This document shows positions 28,346 to 37,078 of a stretch of 64,000 nt of DNA, in pieces. Within the stretch, counting starts at the first letter, position 1, and each line of letters begins with the position of its first letter. The notes beneath the pieces are model-generated. The model made no database searches. It was given only the letters and a program-made list of their open reading frames with translations, and had not been told where the DNA came from. This DNA is from an uncultured Synechococcus sp. Lineage in GTDB: Bacteria > Cyanobacteriota > Cyanobacteriia > PCC-6307 > Cyanobiaceae. The stretch lies in the NCBI GenBank assembly GCA_913049535.1, contig CAJWYF010000007.1, forward strand, positions 1-64,000. The letters are read 5' to 3'. A program made the position numbers and the translations under genes.

Positions 28346-29191
28346 TCAGCTGGCCAACCGCAGGCGCAGGCGCAACAGGGCGCGCTGCTCGATTTGGCGG
28401 GCCCGCTCCCGGCTGCAGCCCAGGGTCTCCCCCACCACGCTGAGCTTGGTGCGCTCAGGGTTGAGGAAGCGCAGCTTGAGCACGGTCTGATCACGCACCG
28501 GCAGATGCTCCAGCTGGGTGTCAATGCGGGTGAGGTGATCAGACCGCTCGACGTGCTCCATGGGCGAGGGCTGCTCCGCAGCCAGAAGATGAATGAGGTC
28601 GGTTTCGCCGCCTGCCACCGGCGTGTCCAGGGACACGGTCGTCGGTGCCATGCGCAACGCCAGCGCTGCGGTAGCCGCGGGCAGACCCGCCTGATCGGCC
28701 ACCGCCTCCAGCGGCGCGGGCAGGCCCTGACGGGTCAGGGATTCGTGGGCGCGATGGAGGGCGCGCAGCTGTTGATTGACATGAATCGGCAGACGCAGGG
28801 TGCGTGCCTTGGTCTCCAGCCCCCTGGTGATGGCCTGCCGGATCCAGTTCCAGGCATAGGTCGAGAAGCGATACCCCAAGGTGGGGTCAAATTTCTCAAC
28901 CGCGCGGATCAGCCCCAGAGAGCCCTCCTGCACCAGATCCATCAGGTCAAGGCCACGACCCTGGTAGGACTTGGCCACCATCACCACCAGGCGCAGGTTG
29001 GATTGGATCATGCGTTCGCGAGCTCGCTCGCCTCGCCGCACCTCACGCCGTTGACGCGGGCTCAGCGGCTCATCACTGGCCTTGAGCTGCTGCATGCGCT
29101 GCACCAGACGCGCCAGTTCCACCTCCTGATCAGCTCGCAACAGCGCATAACGGCCGATCTGCTCCAGATAGGCCCTCACGGGTTCCGCCAT
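28346..29191 (-). CDS. RNA polymerase sigma factor, group 2 (RpoD-like)
   Basis: About 281 residues from the ATG at 29191. Region 1.2 (EPVRAYLEQIGRYALLRADQ), region 2 (MIQSNLRLVVMVAKSYQGRG, LDLMDLVQEGSLGLIRAVEK, GYRFSTYAWNWIRQAITRGL) and region 4 (LPVRDQTVLKLRFL, GETLGCSRERARQIEQRAL) are intact, while region 1.1 is absent. This is the pattern of the non-essential group 2 sigma factors of cyanobacteria used in stress and light responses. Confidence 0.92.
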   Translation of the reverse strand: MAEPVRAYLEQIGRYALLRADQEVELARLVQRMQQLKASDEPLSPRQRREVRRGERARERMIQSNLRLVVMVAKSYQGRGLDLMDLVQEGSLGLIRAVEKFDPTLGYRFSTYAWNWIRQAITRGLETKARTLRLPIHVNQQLRALHRAHESLTRQGLPAPLEAVADQAGLPAATAALALRMAPTTVSLDTPVAGGETDLIHLLAAEQPSPMEHVERSDHLTRIDTQLEHLPVRDQTVLKLRFLNPERTKLSVVGETLGCSRERARQIEQRALLRLRLRLAS

Positions 29192-29487
29192 CGATGCCGC
29201 TCTGCGCGCTCCTTCGATACCGAGTGACAGCTGCAGGAGCAATGGCCCGTGGCAAGCAGGAGAGCCGAGCGCTGAGCAGCAACATTTACAGACACGCGAG
29301 ATCGCCTCTGCCGCAATGCATCCCAGCACTGCTCAGAGTATCTTCCCCTTTCTGCGTTCTTTCTGAGCAGGCCACTCGGCGATGCCCCATGACATGGCAA
29401 CCATGCCGAGCCATGGGCCACGCAACGTCGGGTGGCCTAAGGACGCCCTTGAGCCAAGCAGAGCCTGATGGAGCGATGCGGCGGCCT
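29192..29487. other. Intergenic stretch upstream of the sigma factor
   Basis: About 300 bases without a convincing gene; the plus-strand open frame across it reads as low-quality translation. It contains one perfect 9-base inverted repeat, ctgctcaga (29329-29337) with tctgagcag (29362-29370), around a 24-base pyrimidine-rich loop. This could sit in the sigma factor 5' leader. Confidence 0.4.
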
Positions 29488-29664
29488 TTACCAACCGTTG
29501 TCGCCGCCCTGCGGGCGAGAGGCCAGCAGCCAGACCACGAGCAGCAGCGGCAGCCACAGCAGCAGTTTGAGGGTGAACAAACCCTGCAGCAGAAACATCA
29601 ACGGCTGCAGCAGCCAGTCAAAAAGGGCGAGCAGCAGGGCCACAAACAGCACGATTCCGGCCAT
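29488..29664 (-). CDS. Small membrane protein (58 aa)
   Basis: An ATG at 29664 opens a 58-residue frame ending at a TAA (29488-29490). It is two hydrophobic segments: MAGIVLFVALLLALFDWLLQ and LKLLLWLPLLLVVWLLASRP, with a short polar tail ending in GGDNGW. This is too regular for a chance frame in this GC-rich DNA. It follows arsR on the same strand after 42 bases. No family recognised. Confidence 0.6.
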   Translation of the reverse strand: MAGIVLFVALLLALFDWLLQPLMFLLQGLFTLKLLLWLPLLLVVWLLASRPQGGDNGW

Positions 29665-29706
29665 GGACCTTTGCAGTGCTCCGTCTCAAGTTATCCAGCT
29701 TCAGGG

Positions 29707-30039
29707 TCAACGGCAGGGGGGAGCCGGCTGATCACAGCGCTGCCTCAAGGCCATCAACCAGCCCGCGAGCTGCTCGATGGCTTGCGGCTCGAGGCGGTAG
29801 TAACTCCAGCGGCCGCTGGAGCGCTGGCTCACCAAGCCGGCTTCGCGGAGCACACGCAGGTGGAACGACAGCTTGGACTGGGCCAGATCCAGACCCTCCG
29901 TCAGATCACAGACGCAACGCTCCCCCTCACCCAGTGCTTCGAGGATCTGCAATCGCAGCGGATCCGCCAGGGCCTTGAGCAGTGAGCGGGCGACAAGAGG
30001 AGTCAGGGCCGGGGTGATCCCGGCACTGGATTCATCAAT
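29707..30039 (-). CDS. arsR: ArsR-family transcriptional repressor
   Basis: About 110 residues of a winged-helix metalloregulator. ALADPLRLQILEALGEGERC starts the DNA-binding fold; CVCDLTEGLDLAQSKLSFHL carries the Cys-Val-Cys arsenite-sensing motif and recognition helix, followed by LREAGLVSQRSSGRWSYYRL. It would repress the divergent gap-arsJ-acr3 genes until As(III) binds. The frame has no ATG, GTG or TTG in the expected zone. The ATT at 30037-30039 is shown as start for length reasons; CTG at 30004-30006 is another possibility. Confidence 0.82.
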   Translation of the reverse strand: MDESSAGITPALTPLVARSLLKALADPLRLQILEALGEGERCVCDLTEGLDLAQSKLSFHLRVLREAGLVSQRSSGRWSYYRLEPQAIEQLAGWLMALRQRCDQPAPPCR

Positions 30040-30061
30040 TTGACTTGATTTAGTCTGAATT
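30037..30061. promoter_or_regulatory. Candidate ArsR operator
   Basis: An imperfect AT-rich dyad, aatt-t-gact, six bases, then agtc-tg-aatt, lies between arsR and gap in an otherwise GC-rich region. It starts at the likely arsR initiation codon and ends 18 bases before the gap ATG. Position and symmetry suit binding by the ArsR dimer to control both directions. Inferred from symmetry only. Confidence 0.45.
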
Positions 30062-30079
30062 GTTCCCTTCGGCGCTGCG

Positions 30080-31102
30080 ATGAAAATAGGTGTTAACGGC
30101 TTCGGGCGGATTGGCCGTTTGGTGTTCCGCGCCCTGTGGGGCCGCCCCGGCATTGAGTTGGTCCACGTCAATGACAAAGCGGGCGATGCAGCGACCGCGG
30201 CCCATCTTCTGAGCTTTGATTCGGTCCACGGCCGCTGGGAGCGCGACGTGGTGGCCGACGAGGAAAGCTTCTGCATTGAAGGCTCGCGTGTCGGCTGGTC
30301 CCAGACCAGCGATCCGGTCGCCGTGCCATGGGATCAAGCCGGCGTCGAGTTGGTGCTCGAGTGCAGCGGCAAGATCAAGACACCCGAAACCCTCCAGCCC
30401 TACTTCGATCAGACCGGCGTCAAGCGGGTGATCGTCGCCTGCCCGGTGAAGGGAACCGTGGCCGGTGCCGATGCCCTCAACATCGTCTACGGCATCAACC
30501 ATCACCTCTACCAACCAGAGCAGCACCGCCTGATCACCGCAGCCTCCTGCACCACCAACTGCCTGGCTCCGGTGGTGAAGGTGGTGCACGAGAGCTTCGG
30601 GATCGAGCACGGCATGATCACCACCATTCACGACATCACCAACACCCAGGTGCCGATCGATGCCTTTAAGAGCGACCTGCGCCGGGCTCGCTCTGGGCTG
30701 GCCTCACTGATCCCGACAACAACGGGATCGGCCAAGGCGATCGGCATGATCTTCCCGGAACTGCTCGGCAAGCTCAACGGACACGCCGTGAGGGTCCCCC
30801 TGCTGAATGGATCCCTCACCGATGCGGTCTTTGAGCTCAAGCAAAGCGTGACGGCAGAAGAGGTGAACGCCGCGTTCAAGGCCGCTTCAGAAGGTCCCCT
30901 CAAGGGAATCCTGGGTTACGAGGAGCGCCCGCTGGTGTCCTGTGATTACACCAACGACAACCGCAGCTCGATCATCGATGCCCTCTCGACGATGGTGGTC
31001 GATGGCACCCAACTCAAGGTGTTCGCCTGGTACGACAACGAGTGGGGCTACAGCTGCCGCATGGCTGATCTGACCTGCCATGTGGTGAGCCTGGACGCAT
31101 GA
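30080..31102 (+). CDS. gap: Glyceraldehyde-3-phosphate dehydrogenase of the arsenate-detoxifying type
   Basis: A 340-residue GAPDH. The NAD-binding start is [20 protein letters not shown], the catalytic Cys is in [15 protein letters not shown], and [12 protein letters not shown] closes the domain. In ars operons such an enzyme joins arsenate to glyceraldehyde-3-phosphate, giving 1-arseno-3-phosphoglycerate for export by ArsJ. The four-base overlap with arsJ and the arsR next door strongly support this role over central carbon metabolism. Confidence 0.92.
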   Translation: MKIGVNGFGRIGRLVFRALWGRPGIELVHVNDKAGDAATAAHLLSFDSVHGRWERDVVADEESFCIEGSRVGWSQTSDPVAVPWDQAGVELVLECSGKIKTPETLQPYFDQTGVKRVIVACPVKGTVAGADALNIVYGINHHLYQPEQHRLITAASCTTNCLAPVVKVVHESFGIEHGMITTIHDITNTQVPIDAFKSDLRRARSGLASLIPTTTGSAKAIGMIFPELLGKLNGHAVRVPLLNGSLTDAVFELKQSVTAEEVNAAFKAASEGPLKGILGYEERPLVSCDYTNDNRSSIIDALSTMVVDGTQLKVFAWYDNEWGYSCRMADLTCHVVSLDA

Positions 31103-32358
31103 ACCTCTCTCCCCTGCAGCAGTACGGCATCGTCACGGCGAACTACTGGGCTTTCACGCTCACCGACGGTGCTCTGCGCATGCTTGTGGTCTTCCACTTC
31201 CATGAGCTCGGATACAGCACCCTCGAGATCGCCTTCCTCTTCCTCTTCTACGAGTTCTTCGGGGTGGTGACCAACCTCTATGGCGGCTGGATCGGCGCCC
31301 GTTATGGCCTGCGGCTGACCCTCTGGGTCGGCACCTTGCTGCAGATCCTGGCGCTGCTGATGCTGATGCCGGTGGCGGCCAGCTGGCCCAAGCTGCTGAG
31401 CGTGGCCTATGTGATGGTGGCGCAGGCCATCAGCGGCATCGCCAAGGACCTCAACAAGATGAGCGCTAAGAGCGCCATCAAGACGGTGGTTCCAGAAACG
31501 CCCGATGACGAGCAGCGGGGCCAGAAGCAACTGTTCAAATGGGTGGCGATCCTGACCGGTTCCAAGAACGCCCTCAAAGGGGTGGGCTTCTTTCTGGGCG
31601 GCGTGCTCCTGACGGCCTTCGGCTTCAACCAGGCCGTGGGGCTGATGGCAGCGGGCTTGGGGCTCGCCTTCGTGATGACGCTGGTGCTCCCCGGTGAGAT
31701 TGGCCGGATGAAACAGAAACCGGGCTTCAGCGCCCTGTTCTCGAAATCTGCTGGCATCAACATCCTTTCCATGGCCCGCTTCTTTCTGTTTGGAGCCCGG
31801 GATGTCTGGTTCGTGGTGGCCTTGCCGGTCTTCCTTGAGGCGTCCCTGGGATGGAACTTCTGGGAGATCGGCGGCTTCCTTGGCCTCTGGGTGATCGGTT
31901 ATGGCTTCGTGCAAGGCGGCGCCCCGGCCCTGCGACGGCTCTGGGGGCAGACCAGCACCCCTGGAGTGGGCGCTGTGCAGTTCTGGAGTGCCGTGCTCAC
32001 CGCGATCCCGGCCCTGATCGCTGTTGCTCTCTGGCGAGAAGTCGATGTGGCCACGGCCATCACCGCAGGCCTGGCGGCCTTCGGGGTGGTGTTTGCCATG
32101 AACTCCTCGATTCACTCCTACATGGTCCTGGCCTACACCGATGCCGAGAGCGTCAGCCTCAACGTTGGCTTCTATTACATGGCCAATGCTGCGGGACGGC
32201 TGATCGGCACCCTGCTCTCGGGCGCCGTGTTCATGCTGGGGCGCACCGCCAGTGGAGGTATGCAGGCCTGTCTTTGGGTGTCATCGCTGCTGGTGCTGCT
32301 CTCGTGGCTCAGCAGCCTGCGGCTGCCCCCCGTCCCCCGTCTGTCGGCAACCAACTGA
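31099..32358 (+). CDS. arsJ: ArsJ organoarsenical efflux permease (MFS)
   Basis: A 419-residue major facilitator with about 12 hydrophobic segments, starting [20 protein letters not shown]. The gene overlaps gap by four bases and acr3 by one base. ArsJ exports the unstable 1-arseno-3-phosphoglycerate made by the adjacent GAPDH, which then breaks down to arsenate outside. Identification combines MFS character with this diagnostic gene order. Confidence 0.88.
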   Translation: MNLSPLQQYGIVTANYWAFTLTDGALRMLVVFHFHELGYSTLEIAFLFLFYEFFGVVTNLYGGWIGARYGLRLTLWVGTLLQILALLMLMPVAASWPKLLSVAYVMVAQAISGIAKDLNKMSAKSAIKTVVPETPDDEQRGQKQLFKWVAILTGSKNALKGVGFFLGGVLLTAFGFNQAVGLMAAGLGLAFVMTLVLPGEIGRMKQKPGFSALFSKSAGINILSMARFFLFGARDVWFVVALPVFLEASLGWNFWEIGGFLGLWVIGYGFVQGGAPALRRLWGQTSTPGVGAVQFWSAVLTAIPALIAVALWREVDVATAITAGLAAFGVVFAMNSSIHSYMVLAYTDAESVSLNVGFYYMANAAGRLIGTLLSGAVFMLGRTASGGMQACLWVSSLLVLLSWLSSLRLPPVPRLSATN

Positions 32359-33368
32359 TGGGCCTGTTTGAGCGTTACCTCTCCCTTTGGATCGCCCTGG
32401 CGATCCTGGCCGGTGTCCTGCTGGGCTGGCTTCTGCCTGGAGCCGCCAGCGCTGTTGCCGCCTTACAGCTCTCGGGCATCAACCTGCTGATCGCAGTGTT
32501 GATCTGGGGAATGATCTTCCCGATGATGCTGGCGGTGGATTTCTCCGCCATCGGCGGCATCGGCCGCCAACCCCGCGGTCTGCTGGTGACCGTGGTGGTG
32601 AATTGGCTGATCAAGCCACTGACCATGACAGCGCTGGCCTGGCTGTTCATCCGCGGCTTGTTCAGCGCCTGGATTCCTGCAGCCATGGGTCAGGAGTACG
32701 TCGCCGGCATGATCCTGCTGGGGGTGGCCCCCTGCACCGCCATGGTCTTTGTCTGGAGCCGGCTCAGTGATGGCGATCCGAATTACACCCTGGTGCAGGT
32801 GGCAATCAACGACCTGATCATGGTCTTCGCCTTTGCCCCGATCGCCGCATTGCTGCTGGGCGTCAGCGATGTGCTGGTGCCCTGGGACACGATGCTGGCG
32901 GCGGTGGGGCTGTTTGTCGTCGTGCCTCTGGCCGCAGGCTGGCTGACCCGACTCCTGCTCCGCTCAGACACCCGCATCCAGCGCCTGGAGGCCCAGTTGA
33001 AGCCCGTGGCCATCCTCTCGCTCATTGCCACGGTGCTGTTGCTGTTCATGGTTCAGGCCCAGGCGATCCTGGCCAATCCCCTGGCGATTGTGCTGATTGC
33101 CATTCCACTGATCCTGCAGACCTACCTGATCTTCTGGATCACAGCGCAGTGGATGCGTCTGTGGCGCCAACCACGCACCGTTGCTGCCCCCGGGGCCATG
33201 ATCGGCGCCTCGAATTTTTTCGAGCTGGCTGTGGCCGTGGCCATCAGCCTGTTTGGCCTCAACTCAGGCGCTGCCCTGGCCACAGTGGTCGGCGTTCTGG
33301 TGGAAGTGCCGGTGATGCTGAGCCTGGTCGCCATCGCCAACCGCAACCAGCGCTTATTTCCGGCCTAA
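32358..33368 (+). CDS. acr3: Arsenite efflux permease ACR3
   Basis: A 336-residue membrane carrier of about ten helices. The ACR3 signatures are [20 protein letters not shown], the essential Cys in [20 protein letters not shown], and the late Glu in [20 protein letters not shown]. It expels As(III) using the proton gradient. Its ATG overlaps the arsJ stop. No arsenate reductase gene is in the cassette, so As(III) must come from uptake or from a reductase elsewhere. Confidence 0.92.
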   Translation: MGLFERYLSLWIALAILAGVLLGWLLPGAASAVAALQLSGINLLIAVLIWGMIFPMMLAVDFSAIGGIGRQPRGLLVTVVVNWLIKPLTMTALAWLFIRGLFSAWIPAAMGQEYVAGMILLGVAPCTAMVFVWSRLSDGDPNYTLVQVAINDLIMVFAFAPIAALLLGVSDVLVPWDTMLAAVGLFVVVPLAAGWLTRLLLRSDTRIQRLEAQLKPVAILSLIATVLLLFMVQAQAILANPLAIVLIAIPLILQTYLIFWITAQWMRLWRQPRTVAAPGAMIGASNFFELAVAVAISLFGLNSGAALATVVGVLVEVPVMLSLVAIANRNQRLFPA

Positions 33369-33953
33369 TCAGCCATCGGCAAGGGCCACAGAAACCGCCC
33401 CCTGCCGCAGCAGCTTCCAACGCTGGTTCTGCCAGGCCACGACAGTGCTGGCCTGACCCGATCCCGGCGGCCATGGCTCTGGGCCCAGCCGCATCAGCTC
33501 GGGGAACTCGGCTGCCACTTCCGCTGCTGTGGTGCAGGCCGCTTCCCCGGAGCGGTTGACGCTGGTGGTGGCAAGGGGGCCAGTCCAGGCCAGTAACTCG
33601 CGAGCCGGCCGTGCGGCAGGAACCCGCAGGCCCAGGCTGTTGCCCGCCGCGGGATTCAAAGCTTGAGCCACCGGACCTTGAGCCGGCAGCACCAGGGTGA
33701 GGGCACCGGGCCAGCCCAGCTGGGCCATGGCCCGCCAGCCCGGGGGGGGCTCCTGCTGCAATGCAGCGATCAGCTCATCAGCGCTGGCACCCATCAAGAT
33801 CAGCGGTTTGCCCATCGGCCGCTGCTTGAGGGCCCAGATGCTTGCAGCGTCCTGGGGGCGACAAGCCAGCGCTGGCAAGGTGTCGGTTGGAAACACCACA
33901 GGCTCTCCGGCCATCAGCCGGTCCACCAGCGGTTGGATGTCAATGCTGCTCAT
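33369..33953 (-). CDS. tsaC: L-threonylcarbamoyladenylate synthase (TsaC/YrdC)
   Basis: A 194-residue YrdC-fold protein that makes the activated intermediate for t6A37 in tRNA. VVFPTDTLPALACRPQDAAS, IWALKQRPMGKPLILMG, GALTLVLPA, LGLRVPA and TTSVNRSGE are the nucleotide and threonine-binding stretches. It overlaps prmC by four bases and ends immediately after acr3. Confidence 0.9.
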   Translation of the reverse strand: MSSIDIQPLVDRLMAGEPVVFPTDTLPALACRPQDAASIWALKQRPMGKPLILMGASADELIAALQQEPPPGWRAMAQLGWPGALTLVLPAQGPVAQALNPAAGNSLGLRVPAARPARELLAWTGPLATTSVNRSGEAACTTAAEVAAEFPELMRLGPEPWPPGSGQASTVVAWQNQRWKLLRQGAVSVALADG

Positions 33954-34834
33954 GGCCTCTCCCGCCGAGCGAGAGCAAAGCGAGCGTGACCCTCCAGATC
34001 AGCAGCGCTGCGGCAATCCACCAGCTCAGCCCGTTGCATCAGCTCCACGACCGCCTTGGCCTGATCGTGATGATGCTCCAGCAGCAGCCATCCTCCAGGG
34101 GCCAGCATTCGCGGAGCCTCGCCAATGATGCAGCGCAGGGCATCAAGGCCATCCACACCGCCGTCGAGGGCCAGGCGCGGCTCATGATCACGAACCACCG
34201 GTTCCAGAGCATCGACCACAGCACTGGGAATGTAAGGAGGGTTGCTCACCACCAGTTCCAGGCTGCCGGCTTGCGGCGCCAGCGGCGCCCACCAATCGCC
34301 GCTGCACCAATGCAGGCGTGCGCCCGGGAGGCCCCAGTGCTCTGCGTTGGCGCGAGCGATGGCAAGGGCCTCAGCAGAGCGATCAACGGCCCAGCCTTCA
34401 CTGCTGGGCCAGAGGCGAGCCAAAGCCAGCGCCAGACAGCCTGAACCGGTGCCCAAATCAGCCCAACGGCGTGGCGTCGAGCCTGTGGCCCGCACCAGAT
34501 CGCCAGCCAGCTCCACCAGGAGCTCCGTTTCTTGGCGTGGGATCAGCACCGCATCACTGACCGCCAATTCCAAGTCACGCCAAGGGCAACGTCCCAGCAG
34601 GTACTGGAGGGGCACCTGATCGCTGCAATGGCGGCGCCAGAGAGCAGCGAGATGGTCCAGTCCGCAGCGCAGCTGCAGCTCCCGCTCGGGGTGGAGCTGG
34701 CTGGCCTGCAGGAGCTGCCAGCTCAGACCTGCCTCGAGATCCAACAGCCAGTCCAGGCCACTGGAAGGGCCCGGCAGTTCAGCCAGCAGCTGCCGCCGCC
34801 ACTGGTGCAGCGCTGTCCCGCTCAGCCGCGTCAC
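33950..34834 (-). CDS. prmC: Release factor glutamine methyltransferase
   Basis: A 294-residue SAM enzyme that methylates the GGQ glutamine of peptide chain release factors. Motifs are VLIPRQETELLVELAGDLV, WADLGTGSGCLALALARLWP and the substrate-binding LVVSNPPYIPSAVVDALEP. It is coupled to tsaC, so both genes of this unit serve translation. Confidence 0.94.
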   Translation of the reverse strand: MTRLSGTALHQWRRQLLAELPGPSSGLDWLLDLEAGLSWQLLQASQLHPERELQLRCGLDHLAALWRRHCSDQVPLQYLLGRCPWRDLELAVSDAVLIPRQETELLVELAGDLVRATGSTPRRWADLGTGSGCLALALARLWPSSEGWAVDRSAEALAIARANAEHWGLPGARLHWCSGDWWAPLAPQAGSLELVVSNPPYIPSAVVDALEPVVRDHEPRLALDGGVDGLDALRCIIGEAPRMLAPGGWLLLEHHHDQAKAVVELMQRAELVDCRSAADLEGHARFALARRERP

Positions 34835-34915
34835 GGCAAAGGCCCTCGCAAGCTTGAGTCTGACGGAGACAGGCCCGGCAGCTGAGCGCTCTGCAAGGCC
34901 AGAGCAATCAACCCC

Positions 34916-35353
34916 TCATTCAGGACCTGAGCGAAGACGCTCCAGGGCCGCAGCCAGTTCAACCGGCTGCTGGCGCTGCACCCGCCCGCGCTGGCGATCC
35001 ACCAAGGCCAGGGTGACGCAGGCATGGGCTGCCGGCTCGGCGGTGGATCCAATGAACTCCGTGCGAAAGGGATGACGCACCCCTTGGGCCTGCTCCAGCC
35101 AGCTGCGCAGCTCCACAGACTCGCCATGCCGCAATGGGCGGCGGTAACTGAGCTCCAACTGCACGACCATCAATTCAAGCCCCTGCGACGACAGCTCGGC
35201 ATAGGCCAGGCCTGCAGCGGCCAAGGCCTCGACGCGGGCTTCCTCGAGCCAGGCCACATAGGCGCCATGCCAGAGCACGCCGGCATGGTCGGTGTGCTGC
35301 GGCAGCACCTGCTTACGGCAACGCCAGGGCCGTTGCGTTACATCAGAAACCAA
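34916..35353 (-). CDS. Hotdog acyl-CoA thioesterase (DHNA-CoA hydrolase-like)
   Basis: About 145 residues. The 4-hydroxybenzoyl-CoA thioesterase-type active site is visible as QHTDHAGVLWHGAYVAWLEEAR, including the catalytic Asp. In cyanobacteria the best known member hydrolyses 1,4-dihydroxy-2-naphthoyl-CoA in phylloquinone synthesis, and this is the likeliest role, though the sequence alone does not prove it. No ATG fits; a TTG at 35353 is the best start, with the open frame upstream antisense to the next gene. Confidence 0.75.
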   Translation of the reverse strand: MVSDVTQRPWRCRKQVLPQHTDHAGVLWHGAYVAWLEEARVEALAAAGLAYAELSSQGLELMVVQLELSYRRPLRHGESVELRSWLEQAQGVRHPFRTEFIGSTAEPAAHACVTLALVDRQRGRVQRQQPVELAAALERLRSGPE

Positions 35354-35409
35354 GGTGTCGCCGGGGCTGATGGACCGCCATAGGCTGCCGCCAACACGCC
35401 TTGAAGGCC

Positions 35410-36261
35410 ATGTTCCGCAACCTGCTGATCGCCGATTCCGGCAAGGGCCATGTCGAAGAAATGGTGCGGATGCTGCGTGACATTCCCGGCTTGGCTTCCG
35501 CACGGCTGAACCTGCTGCACGTGGTCCCCGACCAGAACAGCAGCAACCTGCAGGATCACTGGCAGCAAGGAGCTGCTCTGCTCGCTGATGCCGTGCAGCG
35601 CCTCGGCCTCAATCCCGGCGATGTCAACACGATTCTGCGGCAGGGCGACACCAAGCAGACCGTGCTCAAGGTCGCCGAGGAGCTTGATGCGGACCTGATT
35701 GTGATGGGCTCACGGGGCCTGGGTCGGCTGCAGTCGATCTTGGCCAACAGTGCCAGCCAGTACGTCTTCCAACTCTCGACCAGACCGATGCTGCTGGTGC
35801 GAGACGACCTCTATGTCCGTCACGTCAACCGCGTGATGGTGAGCATTGACGGCACCGGTGTGGGCGATGACGCCCTCAAACTCGCCTGTGAACTGGCCCG
35901 CGACATCCCAGGCTGCACCCTCACAGGGGTGCACATCACCCACCATGACCTGGCGCCGACGCGCTCGGGCCGCAGCCCGGTCGATGCCCTGCTGCAGGAG
36001 GCGACGCAACGGGCTCGCAGCTACGGCATCGAGCTCAAGACCCTGCACAAAAATGGCGATGTGGCACGGGAATTGTGCGCCGCCGCCCAAGAGGTGAACG
36101 CCGACCTGGTGGTGATCGCATCCCAGGACCGCAGGCCCCTTGTGGCCCGAGGCCTGGTGGACCTCGACAGGCTTCTGGGGGGATCCGTCAGTGATTACGT
36201 GCGCGTGCACGCCCCTGCTCCGGTGCTGCTGGTGCGCGAGCCAGAGCGGGGGGGCAGTTGA
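35410..36261 (+). CDS. Tandem universal stress protein (UspA)
   Basis: About 283 residues made of two Usp domains. The first runs from MFRNLLIADSGKGHVEEMVR to DLIVMGSRGLGRLQSILANS and the second from NRVMVSIDGTGVGDDALKLA to the nucleotide-binding end GGSVSDYVRVHAPAPVLLVR. Each has a G-2x-G-9x-G-like ATP-binding pattern, clearest in the first domain. Soluble stress protein, exact role unknown. The ATG at 35410 is preferred to a TTG at 35401. Confidence 0.88.
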   Translation: MFRNLLIADSGKGHVEEMVRMLRDIPGLASARLNLLHVVPDQNSSNLQDHWQQGAALLADAVQRLGLNPGDVNTILRQGDTKQTVLKVAEELDADLIVMGSRGLGRLQSILANSASQYVFQLSTRPMLLVRDDLYVRHVNRVMVSIDGTGVGDDALKLACELARDIPGCTLTGVHITHHDLAPTRSGRSPVDALLQEATQRARSYGIELKTLHKNGDVARELCAAAQEVNADLVVIASQDRRPLVARGLVDLDRLLGGSVSDYVRVHAPAPVLLVREPERGGS

Positions 36262-36265
36262 GGCG

Positions 36266-36370
36266 TCAGCCCTCGCGGCTGTTGGTCTGGATATAGAGAA
36301 CGATCAGGAACACACCTGGAACCAGCACAAACAGCAGGCTGGCCACAAAGCCGAGATCGTTGGTTTCCAT
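36266..36370 (-). CDS. psbM: Photosystem II protein M
   Basis: A 34-residue single-helix subunit at the photosystem II dimer interface. [20 protein letters not shown] followed by [14 protein letters not shown] is nearly the textbook sequence. It sits just after the universal stress gene (opposite strand) and 59 bases downstream of the ferredoxin gene on the same strand. Confidence 0.95.
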   Translation of the reverse strand: METNDLGFVASLLFVLVPGVFLIVLYIQTNSREG

Positions 36371-36429
36371 GACCACTGACGGAGACCCCGGGAGGGTATC
36401 ACCGCCAAACAACCGTTCTCAGCACTGAT

Positions 36430-36876
36430 TCACAGCTCGTCGTTCTCCTCGACGCCGGCCGGCTCGATCTCTTCTGCTGTTTCAGGGTCGGGTTCGGGCT
36501 CAGGCATACGCCCTTCTGGCAGTTGTTCTTGCTGGGCAGCGGCAATCGCGGCTGCCTGAGCATCCCGCCCGTTCTGGGGACGCGTCAGAACAGCGACCGA
36601 TTCCTGCACCAGGGCCTGACAGGCCAATCGCCAGCTCTCGGGACGACGACGCAGCTTCTGATCCTCCACCGGCGTGCGGGGCGTGAGCGCGGAGCTGCTG
36701 CGCTCGGCCACGACTTCGACAAAGCAGGTGATGCACTGGCCGCAACCACCACAGTTGCCAAGACGTCCTTTGAGGCCGTAAAGCTCCAGGCCCTCAGCCA
36801 GAGCCAGTTCCCGCAGGTTGGTGCCCACCGGGCAGAGAACATCGCGACCTTCCCGCACAAAACGCACGATGGGCAT
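36430..36876 (-). CDS. 2Fe-2S ferredoxin with acidic tail
   Basis: About 148 residues from the ATG at 36876. The cluster-binding region is GRLGNCGGCGQCITCFVEVV with a distal Cys in SWRLACQALV, a variant of the plant-type pattern. The C terminus is a long acidic, low-complexity tail rich in Glu and Pro. The gene lies between psbM and the divergent psbB, a conserved cyanobacterial neighbourhood that suggests a role around photosystem II, but its electron partners are unknown. Confidence 0.85.
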   Translation of the reverse strand: MPIVRFVREGRDVLCPVGTNLRELALAEGLELYGLKGRLGNCGGCGQCITCFVEVVAERSSSALTPRTPVEDQKLRRRPESWRLACQALVQESVAVLTRPQNGRDAQAAAIAAAQQEQLPEGRMPEPEPDPETAEEIEPAGVEENDEL

Positions 36877-37078
36877 GACGGCTGGTTGCGAAGGGCGCCA
36901 TTCTGCCCTGCAAGAGATTGCGATTTGTGACACCCGCTGCGCTTGCAGCCCCCCTTGCAGTGGATGCATCTCTATTTCCGTTTGAAACCTGAAACCGGTC
37001 TCCAGCGGAAACCCCCTACGATCTGCGGAACTTCGCAATCTCTGCGGAGCTCCTGTCTCGTTTCACCCCTTCGAACCA

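Noticed and set aside
29194-29985. 263-residue plus-strand frame across the sigma-arsR interval
   Set aside because: It is Gln-, Arg- and Pro-rich nonsense antisense to arsR and the small membrane protein.
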